Part shown: one piece after another, positions 1 through 5,227 of the stretch
Position numbering within the stretch: position 1 is the first letter of the stretch
How the letters are laid out: each line of letters starts with the position of its first letter
From: Fidelibacterota bacterium
GTDB lineage: Bacteria > Pseudomonadota > Alphaproteobacteria > Rhodospirillales > Rhodospirillaceae
Direction: 5' to 3'
DNA: 6,561 bases
NCBI GenBank assembly: GCA_947473445.1
Contig: CANJEU010000126.1
Location: 1 to 6,561, forward strand
The notes under the pieces: generated by a model
What the model was told of the DNA's origin: nothing
Seen by the model: the letters and a program-made list of their open reading frames with translations, nothing else
Database searches by the model: none
Program-made: the position numbers and the translations under genes

Positions 1-1217
1 AGAAGGATACTCTCTTGGCGTTCCCCGAGCCGATCGAGTATCGCCTCTTGTTCGTTGTTCATCGCATCGACGATCGCGCGAATTTCGTTTAACAGCATCG
101 CGACGCCGCTGCTTCCGATCGCCGCGGTCGCGGCCTCGGGGCCGCCCGTGCGCGATAAGGCAATCGTCGCGCGCAATTGGGAAAGCACGTCGATGATGCG
201 CAACCCCATCTCGTCAAGCTGTCGGCGCCGCGCGGGGTTCTCGCCGGCAAGGCCGGTGACGTTGCCGAATGAAGCCTCGAGCGCCGCTGCCGCCTGTTCG
301 AAATGCGTAAAGTATTTTTCGTCTCCGGTGAGAAGAAACCCGCGTTGCCGGGCCTCTGCCCCCTCTAGCAGGGTCAGCAAGCGCTCGACGCCAAGTTGGG
401 ATTCGCGAGTCTTCTCGATTACGTCGATCGAGGATCGGGCTTGCTCCCCACCCCAAAAGGATGCGCAGACAATAACCATCAACGTTATAAAAGCGCCGGT
501 CAGCATCGGCAGGCTGAAGGGGAGGTCAGCGCGGGCCTGTAGATCGCGACGCGAGACCACCGCCATAATGCCGAGGTGAGGCTGGGTCCAAAGCAAACCG
601 GCCGCGAGGATGAGGCAGGCCGCTGAGCTGTGCAGGCCCGTCGGGAAGTATCTTGCCATGGCGACCATGGCGATCACGGCGGCGCTCAAGGCGCAGATCT
701 GGCCGGCCGCGGCGAGTCTACGGCTGGCACCCGCTAGGCAGACGAGGGCGGCGCCAAGAAACGAGAGGCAAAGCGCCGTATTAGGCGCCATTTGATTCGT
801 GATGACCGGCGCTTCGGCGAGTTCGCTTGTGAACAGGAAGCTGTCAAAGCCGATGCTCACGTTGAAAAGGAGCTCGGCAAACTTGCCCAAGCCGATGGCG
901 ACGACGGTCATCCCAACGAAGCGGCTTGACCAGACGAATACCGAGCGTCCGGCCCGCGCCGCGAGCGTAAGACTCATAAGCACAAGCCCCATCAGTGCAA
1001 GGCACGCCGCCGTCACGGGGTTCATTGCTACCTGCTGAGGCAGGAGTACCTTCAGGGCTTCGATGTCGACGAACCAACCGCTCAACACGGCCATCCCAAC
1101 GGCTGTAACGACGCTCCCGGCGATGCGGGGAATTCCGCTCGGTCTCGCGCCGTCCTTCGGGGATCCAGAGTCAAGGTCTTGCGGCAACGAATCAGGGCCA
1201 AGGGCAAGGTCGCGCAT
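1..1217 (-). CDS. Multi-pass membrane sensor with CHASE3 domain (3'-truncated)
   Basis: One open frame runs from ATG at 1217 to the window edge with no stop (405 complete codons), so the C-terminal output module (histidine kinase, GGDEF or similar) is missing. GGAG ends 8 nt before the ATG and supports this start. Hydrophobic segments lie near residues 31-50, 66-88, 98-118, 145-163, 172-189, 196-212 and 238-254. Two of them open with similar motifs (NPVTAACLALMGL at 66, APNTALCLSFLGA at 144), a style common in bacterial multi-span sensors. Residues about 261-400 match CHASE3, a helical extracytoplasmic sensing domain: EARQRGFLLTGDEKYF (288-303), a Glu/Asn-Pro turn near 326, and a closing amphipathic helix with NNEQEAILDRLGER. 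A further membrane span should follow beyond position 1. CHASE3 ligands are generally unknown. The nearby soluble kinase suggests a signalling locus, but 345 nt separate the two genes. The CHASE3 call is firm; the output type is unknown. Confidence 0.85.
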   Translation of the reverse strand, partial: MRDLALGPDSLPQDLDSGSPKDGARPSGIPRIAGSVVTAVGMAVLSGWFVDIEALKVLLPQQVAMNPVTAACLALMGLVLMSLTLAARAGRSVFVWSSRFVGMTVVAIGLGKFAELLFNVSIGFDSFLFTSELAEAPVITNQMAPNTALCLSFLGAALVCLAGASRRLAAAGQICALSAAVIAMVAMARYFPTGLHSSAACLILAAGLLWTQPHLGIMAVVSRRDLQARADLPFSLPMLTGAFITLMVIVCASFWGGEQARSSIDVIEKTRESQLGVERLLTLLEGAEARQRGFLLTGDEKYFTHFEQAAAALEASFGNVTGLAGENPARRRQLDEMGLRIIDVLSQLRATIALSRTGGPEAATAAIGSSGVAMLLNEIRAIVDAMNNEQEAILDRLGERQESIL

Positions 1218-1562
1218 CCGAATAGCTCCGACTTGGTGCTTTATTTTCGTTCGAGCCGCGTCCGGCGGAATGAAGATATGAATCCGCGGACAAGCGATAG
1301 GTCGTGCGTGGTTTTCGCGCCTTGTTCGAATTGAATCGGCTAAGTCACTGAGGCGCATCACGATAGGCGTGGGCGGGCGCGGAAGTTCATTGTCCGGTCG
1401 TCACAGCTGGCGTGCGCTTCGACGCGTTCGTGACGAACCAGCCAATGGCTAACGTGCAAACCTATGCAATGTTGCGAATAGGTTGCGCTGCTGTTCGCTT
1501 ATTCGACGAGTCGAACTTTTGGGGGGATTGCGCGGTCGGAAGAGTTGATCGACGTGCCGGGC
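1218..1562. other. Intergenic region between kinase and CHASE3 sensor genes
   Basis: These 345 bases hold no credible gene. They should contain the promoter of the CHASE3 sensor, but I see no convincing -35/-10 pair. Two dyads stand out: a large interrupted palindrome at 1459-1484 (listed separately) and a small perfect one, GTTCG-TGA-CGAAC, at 1426-1438. The ribosome binding site of the sensor (GGAG) sits at the left edge of the region. Confidence 0.6.
1459..1484. repeat. Interrupted palindrome, candidate operator or weak terminator
   Basis: AACCTAT (1459-1465) and ATAGGTT (1478-1484) are perfect complements. Inside them GCAA (1466-1469) and TTGC (1472-1475) also pair, leaving a TG centre and an unpaired GA at 1476-1477. 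The 11 paired positions make chance unlikely. It lies 79 nt past the kinase stop and about 240 nt before the sensor start, so it could be a regulator-binding dyad for the sensor or an AT-rich hairpin ending the kinase transcript. There is no long T run, which favours an operator. Confidence 0.45.
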
Positions 1563-2285
1563 CTAGCAGTCCGCCGCCAACGCCAGGGCCGGACGTTGAG
1601 AAGTTTGATCGGCCAAGTGCAGCAAGAACCTAACTGAGAGGCCAGGGGACGTGGCGAGGAAGCTCAAATCAATGCGTTCTTGGCGGGCAAGGCCGCGCAT
1701 GAGGCGGACGCCGAAGCTTTTTGCGGTATGAGACAACGATGCTGGAAGCGCGCCGACGCCCCTGTCGATCACCTCAATGAGAAGTTCTCCGGGTTTCCCG
1801 GGTGTAGAGCGAACTGTGATCTCTCCCTCTTGGTCTTCGGGGTAGGCATATTTCAACGCGTTCATAACGGCTTCAGTTACCATCTGACCGATGGCGAGGT
1901 TCATGGCGTTTGTCACAAGATGCGATCCTTTGACCTCATCCACAACTCTACGAAAGGGGCCAGCACTGGCGTCATAAATCGCGCAGACTTGATGCAATAT
2001 CAGGGAGACGTCGACCACTTGGCTCGTCGGGTTGCTCGTCAGTCGCTTGTTCAGTCCGGCCAACGCCAGAGCCCGGGCCTCGACGGCTGCGAAGGCCAAC
2101 TGAAAGTCGCGAATCTCGCCGGGGTGTCTCCGAAACTCCTCAAGCGATAAACGGATATAGCTCGACAGGAGCATGAATTGATTTGCGATGCGATGCTTGA
2201 CCTCCGCCAGGAGGGCACATTGCGCAGCGCACAAAGGAAACGCTTCTGTTATCCCAAAATTCGCTGATGCTTCCGGCGTCGGCAT
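1563..2285 (-). CDS. Soluble sensor histidine kinase, HisKA_2/HWE-like
   Basis: A 240-residue cytosolic kinase with no membrane span and no sensor domain. The H-box is LLAEVKHRIANQ at residues 25-36, with His31 as the likely phosphorylated residue. The dimerisation helices follow to about residue 82. The HATPase domain shows the N-box TEAVMNALKYAYP (137-149, Glu138 and Asn142), the G1 box DRGVGALP (174-181) and a degenerate G2 region FGVRLMRGL (191-199). An HxxxN H-box with this N-box is typical of HisKA_2 and HWE kinases, which are common in alphaproteobacteria. I chose ATG 2285 because the H-box then lies about 30 residues in. The frame is open back to 2507, and an alternative ATG lies at 2318, but the extra residues resemble translated non-coding DNA. 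A weak GGGGA site lies 8 nt upstream, inside a predicted RNA stem. No response regulator is adjacent, so it is an orphan kinase here. Confidence 0.85.
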   Translation of the reverse strand: MPTPEASANFGITEAFPLCAAQCALLAEVKHRIANQFMLLSSYIRLSLEEFRRHPGEIRDFQLAFAAVEARALALAGLNKRLTSNPTSQVVDVSLILHQVCAIYDASAGPFRRVVDEVKGSHLVTNAMNLAIGQMVTEAVMNALKYAYPEDQEGEITVRSTPGKPGELLIEVIDRGVGALPASLSHTAKSFGVRLMRGLARQERIDLSFLATSPGLSVRFLLHLADQTSQRPALALAADC

Positions 2286-2368
2286 GATGAGAGTCCCCGC
2301 TGAACAGGTTGCCCGCATTCGGCAACTGCCTTCTCCTGCCCTCGGGCAGGCCTCGAAGCGGGGGACAT
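2249..2368 (-). CDS. Possible 39-residue leader peptide upstream of the kinase
   Basis: An ATG at 2368 follows a near-ideal ribosome binding site, GGAGGAG at 2374-2380, with a 5-nt spacer. This is far stronger than the kinase's own site. The frame is MSPASRPARGQEKAVAEC and onward, 39 residues, ending at TAA 2249-2251. It runs 37 nt past the kinase start in a different frame. No kinase-frame start codon sits behind this GGAGGAG, so the site appears to serve the leader frame. The peptide is Arg-rich towards its end and matches nothing I know. Its translation would unfold the leader RNA structure at 2293-2366. The site is seen directly; translation and function are inferred. Confidence 0.35.
   Translation of the reverse strand: MSPASRPARGQEKAVAECGQPVQRGLSSCRRRKHQRILG
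2293..2366 (-). promoter_or_regulatory. Predicted three-way-junction RNA in the kinase leader
   Basis: In the minus-strand transcript, bases 2366-2357 (GUCCCCCGCU) pair with 2301-2293 (AGCGGGGAC), giving 9 pairs with one bulged C. This outer stem encloses two perfect hairpins: 2350-2335 (CCUGCC-CGAG-GGCAGG) and 2326-2308 (GUUGCC, 7-nt loop, GGCAAC). The 3' arm contains GGGGA, the only ribosome-binding-like motif for the kinase ATG at 2285, so the fold would hide it. The 5' arm directly follows the AUG of the upstream frame at 2368. Ribosomes reading that frame would open the stem. I do not recognise a known riboswitch. The pairings are seen in the sequence; folding and control are inferred. 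Confidence 0.45.
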
Positions 2369-2380
2369 ATGCGCTCCTCC

Positions 2381-2662
2381 GGTCACGCAGTCTGTTCACT
2401 TTTGACCACACCCTGATCGCAGCGCCCCTAACCGGCCGGAAAATCAAGGCGTTCGCGAGGCCCTGCGGCCTTGCCGGAAAATGCGTGCCGTGAAGATGCG
2501 CCGGCAATACCGGCGGCTGTACATTGACCGTATCGAGGCTCGGGCGGCGGTGGGGGAAGAAGCGAACGGCTGGTTTCTAAGAGTCATCCTCTCTGAATCA
2601 TCAGATAGTCCATCCAGAAAACGAGCGCGACGGGGGGCGCGATTAAGCTGGAGCTGAGAATG
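2381..2662. other. Upstream region between kinase leader and GNAT gene
   Basis: About 280 bases without a credible gene. It should hold the kinase promoter, but no clear -35/-10 pair is visible. It contains two direct copies of GCCGGAAAAT at 2435-2444 and 2473-2482, 38 bp apart, and a perfect 6-bp hairpin, CGCCGG-CAATA-CCGGCG, at 2499-2515 without a T tract. A GC-rich imperfect dyad near 2616-2642 reads into TCGTTTTC on the minus strand and could be a weak terminator for the GNAT gene. Confidence 0.5.
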
Positions 2663-3160
2663 TTAACCGGATGTGCCGGGCAGCCGCTGTTCCATAGTGC
2701 GAACGATGGTGCGAAATCCCATAGCTTCGTAGAAGTCGATGGCAATCCGATTGAATTCATAGACGCCCAGGGCCACCTTCGTAGCCCCGCGTTTCCGCGC
2801 CCATCGACAGGCGCGCGACAGAAGACGCTGCCCAAGTCCGAACCGTCGATACGCTGAACGGACGCTGATTGTATCAATGGAAGCTATGGTTGCCCTCTTG
2901 TGAACCATGCCGTCGGGCGCGCGCTGGACTTCCGCCAATATGAAGCCAGCCAGGTGACGGCCGCCTCGATGGGCCACGAAAATGGCAGTATCAGGTCCCT
3001 CGATAAGCATATATGGCTGGGGCCGTGCCGGACGTCTCGCCTTACGGAATAAATCCGGACGGGAATTGCGGTGAAACGCATCCACCTCCGCGAACAGCTC
3101 GCACAACTGGGGGAAGTCGGCATCTGTGGCGCGGCGAATGGCGAACGACGGCTTTTTCAT
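2663..3160 (-). CDS. GNAT-family N-acetyltransferase
   Basis: A complete 165-residue, single-domain GNAT enzyme, the usual size. The family moves an acetyl group from acetyl-CoA to an amine on a small molecule, peptide or protein. The start is FAIRRATDADFPQLCELF (residues 6-23), the standard first strand and helix. The acetyl-CoA-binding motif A is SVRSAYRRFGLGQRLL (99-114), carrying the R-R-x-G-x-G loop at 105-110. Motif B is YEFNRIAIDFYEAMGFR (134-150), ending in the usual FYEAMGF signature. ATG 3160 has GAGG a few bases upstream. The gene starts 85 nt after the antitoxin stop on the same strand with no strong promoter between, so it may be the third gene of the toxin-antitoxin operon. The substrate cannot be read from the sequence. 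Some GNAT proteins are toxins, but those usually pair with a DUF1778 antitoxin, which is absent here. Confidence 0.9.
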   Translation of the reverse strand: MKKPSFAIRRATDADFPQLCELFAEVDAFHRNSRPDLFRKARRPARPQPYMLIEGPDTAIFVAHRGGRHLAGFILAEVQRAPDGMVHKRATIASIDTISVRSAYRRFGLGQRLLSRACRWARKRGATKVALGVYEFNRIAIDFYEAMGFRTIVRTMEQRLPGTSG

Positions 3161-3245
3161 CGGGCCTCGTCAATGTGTGGAGCGAGCGGGGCGTGAAGAT
3201 ACGCCAACGAAGCTGCGAACCAATGGTCACTCATTGAGCGCCGGA

Positions 3246-3545
3246 TTAGCGGGCAGACGCGGAGAGCTTCAAGCCAAGGGCGTGCATGACGCGGATAACG
3301 GTCCCGAATTCAGGGTTACCTTCGGCGCTGAGAGCCTTGTACAAACTCTCGCGCGACAAACCCGCTTTCTTGGCGATCTGCCCCATCCCGCGCGCGCGGG
3401 CAACCGTACCCAAGGCCTTGGCTATAAAAGCAGGATCTTCGGTCGCAAGCGCCTCTTCGACATAGGCGCTAATCGCCTCGTTACTGTCTAGATACTCGGC
3501 GGAATCGAACGCCGTCGTCTTAAGTTTCGTTTTCTTCTTGGCCAT
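3246..3545 (-). CDS. HigA-like antitoxin (TIGR02684 type)
   Basis: A 99-residue antitoxin of the 'addiction module antidote' family (HI1420-like). Residues 10-47 carry the family N-terminus, TTAFDSAEYLDSNEAISAYV and then EEALATEDPAFIAKALG. A helix-turn-helix follows at about 53-73 (GMGQIAKKAGLSRESLYKAL). The N-terminus is Lys-rich. Its job is to bind and block the toxin encoded just upstream and, with it, to repress their shared promoter. Only 3 nt separate the toxin stop from this ATG. GGAGGA at 3553-3558, inside the last toxin codons, gives an ideal 7-nt spacing, so translation should be strong and coupled to the toxin. Toxin-first order is normal for this subfamily. The family call is firm; I give no symbol because higA covers several unrelated groups. 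Confidence 0.92.
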   Translation of the reverse strand: MAKKKTKLKTTAFDSAEYLDSNEAISAYVEEALATEDPAFIAKALGTVARARGMGQIAKKAGLSRESLYKALSAEGNPEFGTVIRVMHALGLKLSASAR

Positions 3546-3548
3546 GGC

Positions 3549-3845
3549 TTAATCCTCCAAGCTTTCTGCAAGCGTCTTTGCTTTCTTGATATCCTTGGCC
3601 TGCGTGCTCTTGTCGCCGCCGCTAAGCAGGATGATCAGCGTATTGCCGCGCTGAACAAAATAGACGCGGTAGCCTGGTCCATAGTGAATCCGCAACTCGC
3701 TTACGCCACTTCCGACCGGCTCAACGTCTCCAAGGTTACCCAGCGCGAGCCGGTCGATCCTTGCGAGAATTTTGGCTCGGGCTCGCTGGTCGCGGAGGGC
3801 GCTCATCCATTTTGCGAACGCGTCGGTTTGGCGAACTTCCACCAT
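3549..3845 (-). CDS. HigB/RelE-like toxin (TIGR02683, Gp49 family)
   Basis: A complete 98-residue toxin of the 'addiction module killer protein' family (HI1419-like, PF05973). Members have the RelE fold and are thought to cut mRNA at the ribosome. Family landmarks are FAKWMSALRDQRARAKILARI (split 10-29), GNLGDVEPVGSGVSELRI (36-53), YGPGYRVYF (55-63) and LLSGGDKSTQAKDIKKA (73-89). The basic residues Arg52, Arg60 and Lys79 are the expected RNA-contact positions. The ATG at 3845 gives the usual family N-terminus (MVEVRQTDAF). No ribosome binding site precedes it: the -10 box ends 5 nt before the ATG, so transcription should begin at or beside the A of the start codon. This is the first gene of the toxin-antitoxin operon. 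All key residues look intact. Confidence 0.93.
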   Translation of the reverse strand: MVEVRQTDAFAKWMSALRDQRARAKILARIDRLALGNLGDVEPVGSGVSELRIHYGPGYRVYFVQRGNTLIILLSGGDKSTQAKDIKKAKTLAESLED

Positions 3846-3850
3846 CCGTT

Positions 3851-3878
3851 ATTGTATCCTATGGGATACAAATGTCAA
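3851..3878 (-). promoter_or_regulatory. Toxin-antitoxin promoter with palindromic operator
   Basis: On the minus strand, TTGACA (3873-3878) is a perfect -35 box and TACAAT (3851-3856) a 5-of-6 match to the -10 box, with a 16-bp spacer. The spacer and -10 are covered by a near-perfect 20-bp palindrome at 3852-3871 (TTGTATCC-TATG-GGATACAA), with 18 of 20 bases symmetric. A repressor bound there would block RNA polymerase directly. The likely binder is the helix-turn-helix antitoxin, alone or with the toxin. The start point falls about 6 nt past the -10, which is the toxin ATG. Confidence 0.8.
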
Positions 3879-3921
3879 TTCATTGCCTTCCTGAATAGGG
3901 AGGGTGAAACCAAGTGGTAGG

Positions 3922-3946
3922 GGTGCCGTAGGGGATTCGAACTCCG
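3922..3946 (-). other. tRNA 3'-end-like relic, possible attachment site
   Basis: On the minus strand this reads GGAGTTCGAATCCCC and then TACGGCACC, which is the T-loop (TTCGAAT) with the G53-C61 closing pair, the 3' T-stem arm and an acceptor-like tail. The 5' T-stem arm pairs only partly, and no D-arm, anticodon arm or 5' acceptor strand is found upstream, so it is not a working tRNA. Integrases of genomic islands often use exactly this tRNA segment as their attachment core, leaving such copies at island ends. No second copy occurs in the window. Confidence 0.4.
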
Positions 3947-4000
3947 CTCCATTCTATGCGCCGGCGCCACCCTCCGCATCCGTTTCGTGGGTTATATTCA

Positions 4001-4029
4001 TTGACAAACGTCCCTAATAAAGGGACAAT
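4001..4029 (+). promoter_or_regulatory. Promoter-like site with inverted repeat in spacer
   Basis: TTGACA (4001-4006) and GACAAT (4024-4029) are separated by 17 bp. The perfect inverted repeat GTCCCT-AATAA-AGGGAC (4010-4026) fills the spacer, as expected of a repressor-controlled promoter. The design resembles the toxin promoter, but the operator sequence differs, so a different repressor is implied. Downstream on the plus strand only a six-residue frame (MNDDTL) and poor frames follow. It may be left over from a lost gene or drive a small RNA. Confidence 0.45.
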
Positions 4030-4302
4030 CACAATTCGACTGCGGAATGAATGACGATACGCTCTGAGGGCTCTTTGACATCGTAAACAAAGGATTTTGG
4101 CGGGTGGGCAAGCGTGCCCGCTCACCGCTTCTGCGGGACGGGTGATGCATGCCCTGTTGTCGGAAATTGCAGCACAGTGCAGCGCTGCTGCAGCATGCTC
4201 TTGAGCGGGTCTAAATCTCTGTCAGGCATAAGGAATTGCCCATCTGCAGCGTAAAATCTGCAGCATGGCGAAACATGACAAGTCGCACGCAGGCCCTTCA
4301 AG

Positions 4303-4412
4303 TGTCGCAAGATGTCGCAAGATGTCGCAAAACCGGAAAATCGCGATAAGTCCTTGGGGAGAGACCGAAAATCCGAACATGTCGCATGTCGCAAGTGTCG
4401 CAAGTGTCGCAA
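4303..4412. repeat. Two clusters of TGTCGCA direct repeats
   Basis: TGTCGCA occurs seven times, as TGTCGCAA or TGTCGCAT: at 4303, 4313 and 4323 (10-bp period), then after a 49-nt gap at 4380, 4387, 4396 and 4405 (7- then 9-bp periods). A related AGTCGCA lies at 4281. Most copies are joined by AAG or AAGA. The near-helical 9-10 bp spacing would place protein-binding sites on one face of the DNA, as with iterons or operators. They are too short and unspaced for CRISPR. Confidence 0.7.
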
Positions 4413-4435
4413 GTTTGGGGTGCGCCCCGGAACTT
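4411..4435 (-). terminator. Hairpin after the DUF455 stop, candidate terminator
   Basis: AAGTT (4411-4415) pairs with AACTT (4431-4435), and GGGG (4417-4420) with CCCC (4425-4428) around a TGCG loop, giving nine pairs with a small internal loop. It begins 6 nt past the DUF455 stop codon on the minus strand. No T run follows, so it is at best a weak intrinsic terminator or an mRNA-stabilising end for the glnE operon. It overlaps the last TGTCGCA repeat by two bases. Confidence 0.4.
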
Positions 4436-4441
4436 CACAGC

Positions 4442-5227
4442 TTACGCCGGAAGCCACGGCCCGAGGTAAGCGGCCCTCATTCCCGCCTGCGCGCGCGCTT
4501 CAAGATTGAACGGCGGTTTAGGCTTGCCGGTGAACCGTGCGGCCAGCACGTCCTGATATGTCGTCACCGGGTCGATCCCGCGCTGGCCGCAAAGATATTC
4601 AAACCAACGCACGCCCACGGCGAGGTGTTTGATCTCGTCAGTGTAGATCACGCCCAGGATATCGGCGGTTTCCGTATCGTCGTTCTGTCGAAGTTTCGCG
4701 GCGCCCAGCACGGTGGTGTCCAGGCCCCGCGCTTCCAACGTCATCGGTATAAGGGCCAGCCGCGCGACGAGGTCATCGGCGGTGATTTCAGCCGCTTCCC
4801 ACAGTCCATTATGGCCGGGCATATCGCCGTAGTTCACGCCCCACTGCGCAAGGCGTTTACGTAAGAGATCGAAATGCATGGCTTCTTCGGCGGCCACGCC
4901 TACCCAGTCGTCAAAGAACGCTTCGGGCAAATCCTCGGCGCCAAAGCGCGCGATAATGTCCCACGCAAGGTCGATGGCATTGAACTCGATATGCACGAGG
5001 GAATGCACCAGCGCGATCCGGCCCTTGGGGCCGGACGAGCGTTTGGGCATTTGGCCGGGACGTAACAGTTCAGGTTTCGCCGGCCGTGCCGGCTGGCTGG
5101 GCGGCGTCGCGGTGCCGATCGTACGCGCGCCGCTGCGCCACCGCGCGGCGGCTTCCGCTGTCAGAGCGACCTTAGCGTCCGGATCGGTCGCGGTGAGGAC
5201 TCTGACAGCGTCGTCGCGCAGACTCAC
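4442..5227 (-). CDS. DUF455 family ferritin-like protein
   Basis: A complete 261-residue member of DUF455 (PF04305), a ferritin-like four-helix family related to diiron proteins such as MiaE; no reaction is established. Expected metal ligands fall in helix pairs: Glu81 in HIEFNAIDLAWD (79-90), Glu114/Glu115 and His118 in AEEAMHF (113-119), Glu165 in LEARGLD (164-170), and Glu198 with His201 in YTDEIKHL (195-202). Two E-x-x-H sets are therefore intact. The first 60 residues are variable and Pro/Ala-rich, and the end (FNLEARAQAGM) is typical. The start codon is GTG, overlapping the peroxiredoxin stop as GTGA (5224-5227). With only a weak ribosome binding site, it probably relies on translational coupling. 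It is the last gene of the glnE-prxQ operon; an oxidative-stress or iron-linked role is inferred from the peroxiredoxin beside it. Confidence 0.9.
   Translation of the reverse strand: MSLRDDAVRVLTATDPDAKVALTAEAAARWRSGARTIGTATPPSQPARPAKPELLRPGQMPKRSSGPKGRIALVHSLVHIEFNAIDLAWDIIARFGAEDLPEAFFDDWVGVAAEEAMHFDLLRKRLAQWGVNYGDMPGHNGLWEAAEITADDLVARLALIPMTLEARGLDTTVLGAAKLRQNDDTETADILGVIYTDEIKHLAVGVRWFEYLCGQRGIDPVTTYQDVLAARFTGKPKPPFNLEARAQAGMRAAYLGPWLPA

Larger units (their letters stand above)
3879..4441. other. Gene-free accessory stretch with mobile-element-like signals
   Basis: About 560 bases with no gene I can support on either strand. From left to right it holds a tRNA-3'-end-like stretch (3922-3946), a plus-strand promoter-like site with a dyad in its spacer (4001-4029), a small hairpin GGGCA-AGCG-TGCCC (4106-4119), a CTG/CAG-rich patch with the perfect palindrome GCAGCGCTGC (4179-4188), two TGTCGCA repeat clusters (4303-4412), and a hairpin next to the DUF455 stop (4411-4435). 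Short frames here either lack a ribosome binding site or run antisense into the DUF455 gene. The mixture suggests the remains of an integrated element between the glnE operon and the toxin-antitoxin genes. Confidence 0.5.

Noticed and set aside
55..579. Plus-strand frame of 174 codons
   Set aside because: Antisense to the CHASE3 sensor, which has a recognisable domain and membrane segments.
2286..2507. N-terminal extension of the histidine kinase to a start at 2507
   Set aside because: The extra 74 residues resemble no domain and overlap the strong out-of-frame ribosome binding site and the predicted RNA structure.
3922..4000. Complete tRNA gene on the minus strand
   Set aside because: No D-arm, anticodon arm or matching 5' acceptor strand; T-stem pairing is incomplete.
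3880..4125. Minus-strand frame containing SGVRIPYGTP
   Set aside because: GVRIP is what a tRNA T-loop gives when translated; the frame crosses the tRNA-like relic and the promoter of the toxin.
4303..4412. CRISPR array
   Set aside because: Units are only 7-8 bp and mostly joined without spacers; no cas genes.
4122..4457. Minus-strand frame of 111 codons after the DUF455 gene
   Set aside because: Its content (LRHLRHLRH and similar) is translated direct repeats; no recognisable domain and no ribosome binding site.
4265..4864. Plus-strand frame of 199 codons spanning the repeat region
   Set aside because: It runs 420 nt antisense through the DUF455 gene, has no ribosome binding site, and its first part only translates the TGTCGCA repeats.
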